From Vitis vinifera (lineage: Eukaryota; Streptophyta; Magnoliopsida; Vitales; Vitaceae), in contig NC_081818.1 in assembly GCF_030704535.1 (NCBI RefSeq), forward strand, positions 18,729,001 to 18,793,000: a DNA stretch of 64,000 nucleotides. Reading direction: 5' to 3'. Below, piece by piece: positions 35,831-49,929 of the stretch. How positions within the stretch are numbered: position 1 is the stretch's first letter; each line of letters starts with the position of its first letter. Both the position numbers and the translations under genes were made by a program. The notes beneath the pieces were generated by a model, which searched no databases, was not told where the DNA came from, and saw only the letters and a program-made list of their open reading frames with translations.

Positions 35831-38204
35831 TTGCATTGTGAGAATTTGAACCTCAAATCAAAGGTTTACAAAAGGAGGAGACAACCATCATTCTACATAA
35901 TCCCTTTATTAAATATGGGTAGCAATATTTTATATTAATGCTCTTTGCAATTTTTATAATAATTATTAACAATAAATATGAAAATAATATAAATTAATTA
36001 ATATAATATTTTTAAAATAATAAAATGCATAGATATGTAGATAGAATTAAATGTTATAATTTTCTTCTCATATGTAAATATTATACATATTCTATTTGAT
36101 AAAATTTGATATATTAATACATTTATATTTATGTTTATCAATTAATAGACATATTAAATACAAAAAAAATGAAATGTTATAATTTTAATATTATATATAT
36201 ATAAATTTCTTAAAATTATTCTTAATTTTAATAAAATATAAATTATTTATTTATGATATCACTGTTCGACCACCGGTCCAACCAATGAACCGTGAATCGG
36301 TAACTTTTTCGGTTCAATGATCGGTTCGATTCTGAAAACATTGTTCCTAACTATTTAAAAAAAGAATTATTTGATTTATAATCTAATAAAATTACTTTAT
36401 TAATCTTATATTATGTTATCATTATTATTATTATTGTTGTTCAAAAATTATTTTAGTGTTTCTTGCGCATCTAGTATAGACTAAAATGAAGTTTCCAAAT
36501 ATATTAAACCAATCATTTACATCTATTTTAAAATTGATTTTTGAAGGGTTGGAAGTGGATCATGATCTTTGAAAACATTTTTATTTTAATAAAAATTATG
36601 TATTTAATAAAAATATAAAAAAATTTAAAATTTTAAAGAATTACTTAAAATATTCATTCTTTAACGAGTACTGGGCCTGGTTGAAGTGCAAGACACGTGA
36701 ACACTAACTAATAGTGAATTTTCTTTTATATTTATATTGATTTTAATTATTTGATAAAAATTATAAGACAAAAATTTTCATATATTTTATGTTTGTACTT
36801 CAATATATTTTATTTTATAATAATTACATTTATCCATTTTCACGTTACAATTGTAGTCTACATTAAAATTAGGGTAAAATATTTTTCTAAAAATAATTTT
36901 CTATTCTCTCAAAAGGAAAATAATTTTGAAAAGCATTTGTTTGTCTTCTTTTTGCAAAAACTCAAGTCAAATAATAGACTTCTTTTTATAATAAAAGATT
37001 AATTCTTTTATTATTTTTAAAAACAATTGCCTAAAGTATATAAAAATTCATAAATAAACCATTTTTCCACTAATATTTATCTTCTTCCCTTTTATTTATT
37101 TTTTTCTTCTCTTTTTATTTTTAAAATTTTTTTTTTAGGATAATCCCATGGAGTGAATTGTAGACTATAGACTGAAAAAAAATTCCAAAATATTGGTCGT
37201 TCTTCCGATTGTTTTCCTTTTTTTTTTTTTAAAGGGTGAATAAAAAATTCACCCATCTTTGAGAGAATGTTTTATTTTGTATAGTGCAAATATTAATATT
37301 TACAAACTATATAGGATTTAGATATAAAGTTTTTATAATCTAAACTATTATTTTCATTTTAAAAGAAAAAGTACATGTCACATCATAAAATTTGTACACC
37401 TAAACTTTCATTTATGAAATTAAAGAATAATATGGAAGGTGTCGTTTGCTTACCCGAATTGGAGATCCAATGCCTATTTATCAAATGAAAATGATTTTTT
37501 TTTTTAATTTAACATTTAGTTATTTCTAATTATGAAAGTTAAGATTATTATTTTAGTTTTTTAAAAGTTTAAGAAATATGATGTTAAAGGAATTTTATTT
37601 AAATGAGATTAATAGTTTGTTTATCTAATTTTTTTGAAATTTTTGGAAAAAATCATGTCAAATAAATCTTATTTAATTAAGTCATACTCATGACATGATA
37701 AATAATAATATAAGCTTGTTTATTAGATAATTTTATAAATTAATTATATATAATTATATTAATTTAATTAAAAATAATCAATTACTTTTAATAGGTGATT
37801 TTCTAAAAATCATTTTTAGAGAGAATGTTTCTCCTAGAAGCATTTTAAAGAAAAATATTTGACAGTAATTAAAAAAAAATCACAAATTTTATATAAAAAA
37901 ACTTTTAAAATTTTTAAAAATCACTTTTAGGATTAAAAAATTATTTATAGTGTTTTTTAAATAAACACTCTATAGGTGATTATTCTAAAAACACTTTTAG
38001 AAAAATCACTTAAAATTTTTGTAGCATTTAAAAAAAAAAAAAACTTTTAGCCTTAAAATGATTTTAAAGAAAAATTGAAACATTTTTAAAATTTTAAAAA
38101 ATTAGTTATAGTGTTGAAACATCACTTATAATGTTTGTTACAAAAACAATTGATGTGATTCTCTTAAAAATACTTCTAAAAAAACACTCACTAAATATTT
38201 TAAA

Positions 38205-38244
<40 letters not shown>

Positions 38245-39523
38245 GTTAGAACAAAACTATATTCCAACTTTTATAGTATAAAAATATTATGGTTGATAAT
38301 ATACATTTTCCAAATTTAATTCACTTTTATAATATAATATGTTACAAAAATATCTTTTTTATTTATTTATATTCAAATAGTTACCAATGTTTCATAAAAT
38401 AATTTCTAATAATTATTTCCCAAATTCCCTAAAAAGTAAATATTTTTTGTTTCTCCTTTTTTTAAAAATAAAATGTCTATGTTCATAGGTTTTCCACGGA
38501 TCTAAAACCATAAAAAGTATATATATATAAAAAAAACAAGAAACTTAGGTTTTGCTTGAAAACTTTGAAATGTTTTAATTTATTTTTAATATTTTTAAAT
38601 ATATTTTAAAAAATAATTTGTACATTCAATTTTTTAATTCAAATCATTCAACATGTTTGTATAACTATTTTTTAAAACGAAACTTAAAAAACCAATTAAA
38701 ACAATTAAAAACAATTAAAAGATATTCTTTGAAGATTTTTTTTTTTTCAGGTTATAAAACATATTTTTCTATTTTTTTTTCCTAAAGAACAAAAAACTAT
38801 TTTAAAAAATAATTGTCAAAAAACCTTATTTTCATATTAAAAACCTCTCGTGATGCCTTATTTGAAAACCAAAAAAGAAAAATCAAATAAAAATCCAAAA
38901 CCGAAATCTCAAATGAAGAAGATGAATTAATCACGGTTTTAAATAAAAATAGAGATGAAGATAAATAAAAACAAATCAACTATCATACCAACATAGATTA
39001 TGTTTCAATATGGTGGGTCAATGAGACGTGACATCTAAAAAGTTGTCGCCATAATTGTGAGTAAAGGAGAGGATGTTCCAAGGATGTCCTCTGATTTTCT
39101 GTTGAAATATAGGCATTTTATGTGGCGTGGTCATTTTCTCGTCATTGAAGGGATCGAGGTTCTTTTCTGTGTGTTCTTTGATCTTTATAATGGTAAACTC
39201 CAATTAAAGATAAGACCGAGTTGTTGGGACAGGAGTTCCTAAAGAATTGGTGGCAGCTATGTAGAGAAGGTGGGTGCACCCCCGGAAGCATGCTATTGGG
39301 TCTTCCTCGCCCGACAACAAAATCAAGAAGGATCCACTCCCATGCATGCCCTATCACTGTCTGTTAGATCCGTCAATCTCACTCTCCTTCCACACACACT
39401 CCATCAACCCTATCCCTTTCTCAAAACTCAAATCCTACTACCCTCTATGTCCCTTTATTCATTTCAATGTCTTCGTAATGCAAATTCCTCAATTTTCCAC
39501 ATTTAATTTATTTTGCCAACCTT
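35831..39523. other. AT-rich intergenic DNA, no gene
   Basis: Largely A/T homopolymer-like text with no coding region supported. A block at 36250-36350 (GACCACCGGTCCAACC ... GGTTCAATGATCGGTTCG) resembles the GC-richer half of the 550-bp array and ends in 'cctaactatttaaaa', so it is probably a diverged outlier. An (AAT)n run lies at 38205-38241. At 39000-39520 the composition is more balanced, with CCATGCATGCCC, but no exon is recognised. Confidence 0.4.
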
Positions 39524-39528
39524 ACACC

Positions 39529-39758
39529 TGTTGAAATTATAATCCATTTTGGGAATTTGAGAAAAATTAGAAATTATTATTTACTTAGGTTTTTTATGTT
39601 AATTAAGACTTTAGGTCGAATATAAATTAGAGTTATACCGCAAGTATAATTAGTTTATTATAAATAGATTTATTATTATATTAAAAAAATATAATAGAAT
39701 ACAATAAAATATTATTTTAGAAAAATATTATCAGCATCCAATCTTGTGTGTTCCAACA
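39529..39758 (+). repeat. 5' LTR of the Copia element
   Basis: 230 bp starting TGTTGAAATT and ending TTCCAACA. It is preceded by target duplication ACACC (39524-39528) and followed by a degraded initiator-Met-type primer site (TATGATATCAAAGG against the usual TTGGTATCAGAGC). Confidence 0.88.
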
Positions 39759-40016
39759 TATGATATCAAAGGTAGAAAATTAAGGAATGTGAAATGTAAT
39801 ATCAAAGCTAGAACAACAAGAAATGTATATAATTGCAAGAAAGTCACAATTTTATCGGTGAAAGTATGGTTATAAATAATAACTCAATTCATCTTCAACT
39901 CTCCAAATTTATAGGTAAGAACCATATGCTTATCTTGTTTAGACCTTAAGATTTATCAAATATAATAAGTAATGGTTCCAATGAAGTGACCAATTCAAAA
40001 GAATTCAAGGCACTAT

Positions 40017-41618
40017 TGTTGGGAATCCTAAATTGCTTTATTCTCTAGCTCTAGATTGAAAAAGGTGCATGTAATCTATCCCTATACTCTCTAGATCTAA
40101 TATAATGGAAAATATGGTATCAAAAACCATAAAAGAACCTAAATCTAAAAATATAGTGAACATACCTGTGATCTGGATGTTTCCAAATCAAATACAATTC
40201 ATTGAAGTTATCATAGAAGCTATAGAACTCATCTACTCGATGTTCTTCCACCCAATCTCTCCACACACGAATCTAGGCATGTAAGAGAAATGTGAGATTT
40301 TCTTCCTCTTTAAGGGTGGCTAGGATTTCTCTTTGGAAAAACCCTCTAGAAGACAGAACATCTAAATCTCAACCCTTAAGGGGGTTTATATACGACTCCA
40401 TGTGGGTTTAAGTGACTTAAACCAAAATTGGACTTGGGTCACCTAATCCAACCCACCTAGGTCTTAATTAAGTAATAGCCCTATTAGGCTCCATTAATTA
40501 ATTAGCCCTATTAGGCTTTAATAAATTAATTAACCTAGTCCAAACGGACAATTCATATGATCTACTGCAACTTTGTGCTTTTACTAAAACACTTTATGCA
40601 CACTTATGAACCAAAAACTCAAATCACATAAATAAGACATGTCACCATTAATTAGAAGCTCAAGTGGGGACTACTAGGACCATAGGAAAATATTGTCTCT
40701 CCCATAATCCTATTCTAAAATTGATTCAACACTCTACTAAAAAGAATCAACTACACTTCGTTATCCTACAGAATTACAACAAAACAAAGTTCAAGTCTAT
40801 AAGTTACTAACCATTGCTTGTAGACTCTTCATGAATTGATGTTCATAATCTAATAAGATAGTGTTATCCTATCAATATTATCTCTCGAATCATTGAGTTA
40901 CAAATCCACTTATTATATGATCAATTGACATACTCTAACTTCAAAGAGAATATGTCAAATATCATTAAAAGAATTGCTATGATCATAATCTTCTTAATCA
41001 CATGTCTTTTAGACCACTTAAAGGAACACACTATCTCAATCTCATGAGATATCATGGTACTTTCATTGAGAATACTTATTGTCACCAACTTTCATCAGCA
41101 ATGACCAAATCTGTGGAGATATATGACCATATTAGGATCTTATCCATAGGTCAAAGCTACTTATTGACTTCAGCAAATGCTCAATATCCTCTCAAAGTTA
41201 AGAGTCTATGCAATATAGTAGTTTGGTGAACCATAACAACTAGTAGTCGTATATTATGATTCACCGTAAGTCTTATATAATTTGTAACCATACACAATGA
41301 GAAACTCATCTCGACAACTAAGATAAATTATCCCTTTAATTAGGAGGTAGTTCACTACAATCTCTACTAGATTTCTTAAATCCATTATTTGACAATGAAC
41401 TACTTATCATCTTGCAAGAAGCCTATGACTTATATCCTTTATGCAACTCTTAATGTACCCAAGTCATGTACAATGTGAGTAATATGAAGATGAGTGCTAA
41501 GATAACCAATTAATTCATATAGGATAATAAAGGAAACTGGAAACATAAATAAATAAATTTATTAATAAATCAACTATCTATTACATCATACCATGCTTTC
41601 CAAAGCTTTATCCCAACA
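40017..41618 (-). mobile_element. Nested solo LTR, 1602 bp, with duplication ACTAT
   Basis: The ends TGTTGGGA / TCCCAACA are flanked by ACTAT at 40012-40016 and 41619-41623. It sits in the leader of the Copia element, between the primer site and gag. On the minus strand it reads like a Copia LTR: a U3 start with TGTTGGGATAAAGC and an R/U5 tail ending GCAATTTAGGATTCCCAACA. That orients it opposite to its host. No internal sequence remains. It inserted after the host element did. Confidence 0.9.
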
Positions 41619-41811
41619 ACTATCAAAGAAACAAAAAAGTTCACTAACAAATTTATTGAAAGATTCTTAAAAGAAAGATCAAAAAACACTTTATGCAATA
41701 CTCCAAGTAGTAGATGAATCCATATTTGAGAAAATCTCATAATAAATAAAATAAAATAAAAAAAGGCATAGGTCACTCTATAAAAATTATATAAAGGTGA
41801 TGATCATGTGA

Positions 41812-44800
41812 AACGAATGAAATTGCAGACAATAAAAAGTGAATTCGAGCCTTATTACATGAATGACTCTAAATCAATCTTAGATTATTTTGATCATGTA
41901 CAAACCATTGTAAACCAAATGCAAGTTAATGGTGAGAAGCTTGATGATCAACGAACAGTAGAGAAAATTATGTGATTTTTAAGTACAAAATTTGACTATG
42001 TTGTTGCAATGATTAAAGAAAGAAAATATATCCTTACTTCAATAGTTGAAGGGTCAATGAGTTCATTATATTCACATAAATAGAAAATGAATAAGAAAAT
42101 CAACTGTAACAATTTGAAGCAAATGTTGCAGAGTATAATATCTACAAGAGGTCGTGGTGGCTAACAAGGTAGCAAAGGTTGTAGTCATGGTAGAGGTAGA
42201 AGAAAAGAAACAATAGCTTGAACAATATAGATGGAGATGGTGATAAAAATTATTCTAAAGGAAAGGGTAATACTCTTAAACTTTAAAAAAAAACACTGTT
42301 GAGGCAGAATAGATAGATCACAAAAATGTTTGGTACCTTGATACATGATGCAAAAATCACATGTGTGGTAAGAAAGAATTGTTTTTGTAATTAAATGAAT
42401 TAGCATTTGGAAACAAATCCAAAGTTCCAATCATATGCAAAGGTAATATTAAGATACATTCTAAAGATAGTACCATTGTTATTATAACAAATGTATTTTT
42501 TGTTCCACATTTTTTTTATAATTTGTTGACCATAAGATAGTTAACAAAACAAAAAATAAAATACCATTAATATCTCTAATAGAGTTTGCACCCTTAGTGA
42601 TAAAAATAAGAAGATGATTGCAAAAGTACAATTGACAAAGAAAATGATGTTTTCTATATTTCTTCAAGAAAAAACTTTATTTAGTTTGATGAAAATAGCG
42701 GAAATATAGCAATTAGCTTTAGCATATACATTTTGGTCATCTTATTTTTTATGAACTATTATTGTTGGTACAAAAAAACATGGTAACAAGATTACCAATG
42801 ATTGATGTTCCAGATCATGCATGAGAAAGATATATCCTTGGGAAACAACATAGGAATTCTTTTTCAATTGAAAGATCTAGAAGAGTTAAACAACCTTTGA
42901 AGTTGGTGTATATAGATATATTTGATCCCGATGAAATAAGATCTCTTGGTCATAACAAATATATTGTAACCTTTATAGATGATTTTACAAGAAAAACTTG
43001 GATTTATTTATTAAAATAAAATTCTGAAACTTTTAACAAATTTAAAGAATTCAAAATTCTTATTGAAAAACAGTGGTTGTAATATTAAGATATTGAGACT
43101 TGATAGAGAAGGAGAGTTCACCTCTAATGAATTTTATAATTATTGCAAAAGTCAGGATATTCGATAATAGTTGACAACTAACTATATACCTCAAAAAAAT
43201 GATATAACTTAAAGGAATAATAGAACCATTGTACAAATGGCAAGAAACATGTTGAAGGTCAAATCACTTCTAAAATTATTTTGGGCAGAAGCTATTACAT
43301 GTGTAATGTTCTTGTTGAATAGGTTTCTTACTAAAGCAATCTTTAGAAGAGCACCCGAAGAAGCCTAAAGTGCTCATAAGTCAAAAGTTTTTTTTTGTGA
43401 ATTTTTTATTTATTGCATATTCCCATATACCAAAAGAGCATAGGAAAAAGTTTGATGATAAAAGTGACTAGTGTGTTTTCATCTATTATAGTGATGTAAC
43501 TAAAGGTTACAAACTACATAATCTAGAAAGAAGGAAGTTGAGTGTGAGTAGGGATATTTACTTCCTAGAGAATGAGAGTTGGACATAGACTCAAAAATAA
43601 AGTGAGAAAAGAGGAGTTTTCATTAAAAAGGACTTTATGGAAGACAATGAGAATTAGGAGAATTCTATAACAAATATTTCGATTTTAAGCACACCTTCTC
43701 CTATTAGAAGCCTATGTGAACGAACACATGGTAGGAGTCTAAATCACAAGGTCACCCAAAACATTATCATATTATACCTACACATCTGAAGGATTATAAA
43801 ATGATGATAGATGTTAAAAAAAACTGATAAAGGTTTAGTTAACTTTTGTCTATTTGCATATTGCGATATGATTTCATATGAAGAAACAATAAGTGATAAA
43901 AAGTGGATTCAAGTAATAAATGAACAAATTCAATTAATAGAGAAGTACAATACATGGAAGTTAATTGTTCTACCAATTAGAAAGAAGCCTATAGGTGTTA
44001 AATGGATTTATAAGAAAAACTATAAACCTAATGGTAAAGTTGATCAATTTTTTGGTTGCAAAAGGCTATAAACAAAAGGCATGCATTGATTAGTTTGAAG
44101 TTTTTGCATCAATTACTAGACTAGATACCATTTGCATGACAATTGTACAAATAGTTGAGGAAATGTGAAAAGTCATCAAATGGATGTGAAGTCAACTTTT
44201 CTTAATATTGTACTTAGAAGAGGTTTTTGTTGAACAACCATTAGGATATATTAAGGAAGGGCAAAAGAAACAAGTTTATAAACTCAAAAAGGCATTGTAT
44301 GGTTTAAAGCAAGCACCACGTGCTTGATACATATAGATTGATGCTTCTTTATTACGATATGGGTTTCAAAAATGTTCTTTTGAGTGAGCACTTTACATCA
44401 AGTTAAATTTTAATGGTGATGTAATTGTTATATGCTTCTATGTGGATGATTTAATTTTTATAATAAATTATCAACCGATGTTTGAAGATTTCAAGGAGGT
44501 AATGACACAACAATGTGAGATAATAGAATTGGGATTAATGTCATATTTTCTTAGAATTGAAGTCCAACAAATGAATGATGGTATCTTTATCTCAAAAAAG
44601 AAGTATATCATAGATATAGTAAAGCTATGCAAGATGAAATCATCATCATCAATAATTTGTACCCCTATTATGGAAAGACTAGAAATGAAAAAGAAAAGCA
44701 CCAGATAATTAAATCCCATATATTTCAAGGGTGTAGTAGAAAGTTTATGTTATTTGACTTCTACTAAACCATATATTCTTTATGGAGTGGGAATTATTGG

Positions 44801-45340
44801 CTAATTTATGGGGGAAAAAAAACCATATCAATCACACTTGCAAACAACAAAAAAAATTTTGAGGTATGTAAGTAGTACTCGTGATCATAAAATTTTCTAC
44901 TCCTACTCAAGCTACTTTAGATTAATGGGCAATACAGATAGTGATTGGGGAGGTGACGTTGAGACTGAAAAGAGTATTATTATGCAAGTTTTTTTTTTTT
45001 TTAATCTTGCATTATATAAGAGCATTTTCATGGTCATAAAAAAACAATAAGTTGTAGCATTATCAACTGTAGAAGCTAAATACATGATAGTTACTTTCAC
45101 GTGTCAAGTAATTTGGTTTCATAGAATGCTCATAAAATGAAGTATAAACAAAAGTCCTACAAAGATTTTGTGTAATAATAGGTTTGTTATTTCATTGACA
45201 AAAAATTTGATGTTTCATGGTAGAAACAAACATGTAAGTATTAAATTTCATTATATTAAGGAACTTATGAAAAAAAAAAAATCAAACTTGAGTTTCATAT
45301 ATCAGAAGATCAAGTTATAAATATTTTTACAAAATCATTA
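41812..45340 (+). pseudogene. Copia gag-pol relic
   Basis: Copia domains in order. Gag (UBN2 type) lies at about 41812-42090, with KLQTIKSEFEPYYMNDSKSI and GEKLDDQRTVEKIM then a stop. The protease motif WYLDT is at about 42331, with its glycine codon replaced by TGA. The integrase core is at about 42890-43330 (YIDIFDPDEI, FIDDFTRKTWIY, RLDREGEFTSNEF). Reverse transcriptase starts near 43811 (GVKWIYKKNYKPNGKVDQ) and has its catalytic YVDD at 44439-44450. RNase H is at about 44790-45330 (TTKKILRYVSSTRDH, TDSDWGGD). Stops and frameshifts occur in every domain, so no protein is made. It would have encoded the enzymes for copying and inserting the element. Confidence 0.9.
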
Positions 45341-45412
45341 AAAACAGATATGTTCGAGAAATTGAAGATGATACTTATTGTAATTAATTTTACAGCTCAA
45401 CCTAAGGGAGGT

Positions 45413-45652
45413 TATTAAAACTATAATCTCACTTAAAGTCAAATTAGAAAAATTTTAAGAATTTGATAAAACTTAGGAATTGTTATTTACTTGGATTTCT
45501 TATGTTAAGTAGGACTTGTGATCTAATATGAATTAGTCATAATACAAATATCATTACTTTATTGTAAATAAGTTTATTATTTATTGAAAAAATGCAATAA
45601 AGTATTGTTTTAACAAAAATATTATCAATACCCAATCATCTGGGTTCCAACA
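45413..45652 (+). repeat. 3' LTR of the Copia element
   Basis: 240 bp. It starts TATTAAAACT (TG changed to TA) directly after the purine tract, ends TTCCAACA, and is followed by duplication ACACC at 45653-45657. It is clearly diverged from the 5' LTR. Confidence 0.85.
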
Positions 45653-45657
45653 ACACC

Positions 45658-48050
45658 TACATACAATATCTTTCATCTATATAAATAAGAAAATATATGG
45701 TATGACCAACTTCCTCCTTCAGCTGATATCAGACAATATCTATAATAGAGAGATTAAATTATTATTATTATAATCTTATTCGGTATAGCTTATGAAGGTT
45801 AAAAAAAAAAAAAGGAATATTTGAAGATGTCATATCATATTTGGAATCAAATATTCTAAGAAAGTAATTTAGTAAAATAAAATTTAAAATGAAAAGAATG
45901 TGATTTCAATTCATTCATCATATTTAATATAAAAAAAACTTAAAATAAAAATAGTTATTTTCTTTATTTGGTGTTACAAAAGGGATAAAAAAAAGGAAGA
46001 GAAAAGAAATAACATTTTTCCTATTAACCTTGTTTTAATGGTAAATATGAATAACCCAAAATTATTAATATCTATCATCCTTTAAATTTTCAATTTTTTA
46101 AAATTTTAAATTCTATTAAAAATTTAATTTATAAATAAATAAATATTTTAAATACTTATAATTTATATTTATAAAAAGTCATATTTTATATATGTTAAAA
46201 AATTGAAAAATGAAAAAAATATCAACTAAAATGATTCTTTATTTAATATTTTATTTAATCATAGGACAGGATAGGATAAAGTTAATCTAAACTTATCTTG
46301 AATTTAAAAAAAATAAATAAATAAAACTAGTGACAAATCTATTTATATCTATCCCAAATCCGTCTTACAAAGATGAAATGAGAAGATTTTCAAAAAAAAA
46401 TATGAGTCAATATCGTTCGAGTAAGAGTTACCGGTTAAGCACAAATGGACACTAAAAAAAAGTAATAACCTAGAGACAAATCTAATTTAAAACTTTTATA
46501 ATATTAATCATTTATATTATTATTATAGTAATTTTATTATTTTATTTTTTAAAATTGTTTAGTTATAATTATATCATTTACTAATTTTTTTTTAAATATA
46601 TAATTTTATATCTATCTTCTATCATTTTGAAATATGGTGCCATTTACTATTTACATTTTAATATAAATATATAAAGAAAAGTTTTTAAAAACCAATACCC
46701 CTACCCAACTCAATTCTCACTTATACAATCTCATCAACACTACCCATCAAAATCTAATCTTAACTTAAAAAGAATATGATTGTGTATGATTTAAATTAAG
46801 AACATCTTGTTAGAAATTGAACTAGATTTTATATAGATTAGCCACCAATCCGATTGAACAGACACAACTCATAGTCCTATCAATATAATTTAAAATTCAA
46901 AATTTTCAAAGAATAAGAGAGAGAGAGAGAGAGAGAAATGAAAAAAAAAATCTTATAATCCAAGTGATGGAGGAGTTGAGACTTAGAAAACTATTTGAAA
47001 GAATACAAACAAATCACATATTTGAAAATGTCCAAAAGTGGGGGTCAAAAAGTCACCCATGCATATATTATTGGTCCCCATCCCCTCAATTAATGACTAG
47101 TAAGATTGTCACTCATCCTCCAAAACCCCCTCTACTTCTTGATGTTAACACATCTTTCCTTTCTCTCTTTTTTGTTTTTTGGTCTAGGGTTTATGAATGT
47201 GATCATCTATCTCCTTGTAAATCTCACTACATGATGATGGAAAATGACACTCCTCTATCCAAACTTCCCCTTTTATAAACCCTTGAAATTGACGTTTGAT
47301 TTGATAAAAGAGTGTGTTTAGTGACTTTTAGTTATAAAAAAAAAAAATTACATCTCATTTGTATAAATTTTTATGTGCATTTTTGTATGATGTTAGTCCT
47401 TTGATACATCCATTGCCTCTTCCAATGGGTTATCCTCTACTATATCTTATAGCATAATTAATTTAACAATCTTATCATCATCTTGAGGACATTTATTTCA
47501 ACCTCAACCTTGTATGATTTTAATATGCACTTAATCATTATTAATTTTATCTATTTTGGTTGAGTTAGAATCTGACAGATTGCAAGCAAGTACTACTGCA
47601 ATAAAATAATTTTTGGTGAAAAAATTTCTTCAATATGTTTTTTGTTTTAAAAACTAGAAAATTATTTTTAAAAGTACTTCTCGAACAAGCTTTATAAAGA
47701 ATGTTTCTACTCTGAAGTGTTTTTAGTGATAGTGTTTTTAGAATAATTCCTTATTAAAAGCCTGTTTGACTATGTATTAGAAATATTAGAAATATTTTCT
47801 AAAATCACAGTCAAACCAACTCTAAATGTTTCTTGAGAAAATACTATAAATAATTTTTCAATATTATAAATGATTTTTCAAATTTAAAAAAGTGTTTCAT
47901 AAATTTTATCGAACGCCCAATAAATTTTTTTAAACATTTTTTTAAACTAAAATCACTACCATACTAGTGTTTATCACTCATTTAAATTTTCAAATAAAGA
48001 AACAATACCAAATCTAGTATATAGAGGAAACAACTTTTTTTGGTCAAATT
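45658..48050. other. Intergenic, AT-rich
   Basis: No gene is supported. A GA run lies at about 46917-46936. A 104-codon open frame at 46964-47278 has balanced composition but no known motif and low-complexity ends; I do not call it. Confidence 0.4.
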
Positions 48051-48199
48051 ACTGTGTCAAAGTACCATTAGAGTGTAAGGTGAGTTTTGGGTCAAAGTGA
48101 CCCATTTATACACTACATATAAAAATAAAAGATCTAACCAATTTATGAAACTTATTTTCAAATTGGCCTATTTAGTGTCATGTAGGAACCATGTAATAG

Positions 48200-48201
<2 letters not shown>

Positions 48202-48264
<63 letters not shown>
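48202..48264. repeat. (AT)n microsatellite
   Basis: Pure AT run inside the left arm of the inverted-repeat element; absent from the matching place in the right arm. Confidence 0.97.
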
Positions 48265-48269
<5 letters not shown>

Positions 48270-48464
48270 TTAGTTAAAACCTCAATTGGCAACTAAGACT
48301 TTATTTTTAAACTAAAGGCTTAATTGACAACTGAGACTTCATTTTTAAACTAAAATCTCAATTCTCAATTGAGGCTTCAGAAATTTAATTAAAATCTATT
48401 AAATTACAATTTATTATTGAAATTAAAAATATATACTTTAATAATAAATTAGTCGTCAATCCAT

Positions 48465-48885
48465 CACCTTGTCAATGTCAACATCATTACAACTTTCTAC
48501 CTTTCTATCCCCACGATTAGTACAATCACCCATCTCTTCAAACCTACCATCAGTACAACCCTCTACCATCTACCGTTAACGTAGTCCCCTACCTTTTCAG
48601 ACCCACCATCAGTACAACCTCCTATTTCTTAAGACCTACCTTCAATTCAACCCTTAGACCCACCATCACAGCCTCATACATCTTCAAACCTACCATCAAC
48701 ATGACCCCCTGCCTCTTTAGACTCACTATCAATACAAACCTCCAACCTCTTTAGACCTATCTCCATTACAACCCCCTATTTCTTCAAACCCGCCATCAGT
48801 GCAGCCCCCTACCTATTCAAACTCACTATTACTACAACCACCTACCTTTTTAGACCCACTTTCAATGTCTGCTACCCCATATGTT
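48465..48885. repeat. Degenerate ~40-bp repeat, proline/serine coding character
   Basis: About ten imperfect copies of a phrase like 'cttcagacccaccatcagtacaacccc'. In one plus-strand frame they read as PPSVQPPTSSD-like units for most of the run. The frame is interrupted in places and no full gene was found. It lies inside the inverted-repeat element and could be the relic of a captured or element-encoded proline-rich protein. Confidence 0.6.
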
Positions 48886-49929
48886 GATCCCTTTCGTTGC
48901 ACCTAGATGCTTCCTTAGCTAGTCTACTAGGACCTAAGTTTAGGACATCAATTATACCATAACCAAAGCTATCTATATTTGTCCATATACCTATACAGAC
49001 TGATACATCTACTCAGCTAGATTTACCCCCAACCATTTCAAGAGGTAGGCATGACCTACTGTGAACCCCGCATTTCGGCTCATGCGTTTCCCACTCGATG
49101 GTGAGCTCGATTTTTGTTTGAAAAATTGACTTTTTATTGATTATTTGAAAATGACTTGGAGTCGCCACTTATTTTTGTTTTATTTTTAAAAGGGTAAACA
49201 AAATAAGAAAGAAAAACCCTAAGTGTGACTCCTTGTTTCGGAAAAGGTGGTCTGTGAAAAACCGGATCGGGTTCGGGGATCAGGTTATTTATTGGGAAGG
49301 TACGGTAGAGACCGTAGCACCCCTTTAAGTCCCTAAAAATGGGTCTTTACTAATAAAATGAAGCAATCACGGCAATCGATGAATAAATCAATGAATACCT
49401 AGAATGACCATGCTCATGTGGAAATCAAAATACTCAATAAGAACGAAGTGGGAGCGGAGCGTACCTTGGCATCAAACGATCAACGCGCTATCAAGAAAAG
49501 GGGGTTAGCGCACAATTAAGAAATAATATCATGCATGTATGTTAGAGAGTAGGGTAAATCAATCATGTATAGCAATCGATAAAATATTGGAAATTAGAAA
49601 ATGAACAAACTGAATGAATAAACGTGAGGATTGGAGATTAAATTTAAAAATTGAAATTTTGATGAATTTTAAAGATGGAATTTTACATAAGAGAACAGGT
49701 GGGCAATCAAACAAATCGAATAATGGCAATGACGAAAATAGAAATGATTAAGTAAAAGATCGTGGGAATTTAGAAATTTAGGGAATTGTAAATTGAATTT
49801 AGAAATAGGAGATTTGGAGGATTGATTAAGGAAGGAATTTTTGAATAAATAAATAAGTGGGCATATAGATAATTGAATGATGATTATAACGGAAATAGTA
49901 ACAATTAAGTAAATAAATGCGAAAATTTA

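Larger units (their letters stand above)
39529..45652 (+). mobile_element. Full-length defective Ty1/Copia retrotransposon, duplication ACACC
   Basis: Two LTRs of 230 and 240 bp, a degraded primer-binding site after the 5' LTR, a gag-pol relic in Copia order, a purine tract (AAGGGAGG, about 45404-45411) before the 3' LTR, and perfect ACACC at 39524-39528 and 45653-45657. The LTRs differ at many positions and in length, and gag-pol is full of stops, so the insertion is old. Without the nested solo LTR the element is about 4.5 kb. Confidence 0.92.

Noticed and set aside
46964..47278. 104-codon plus-strand frame
   Set aside because: Looked at as a small gene; no known motif, no splice or leader signals, low-complexity ends.
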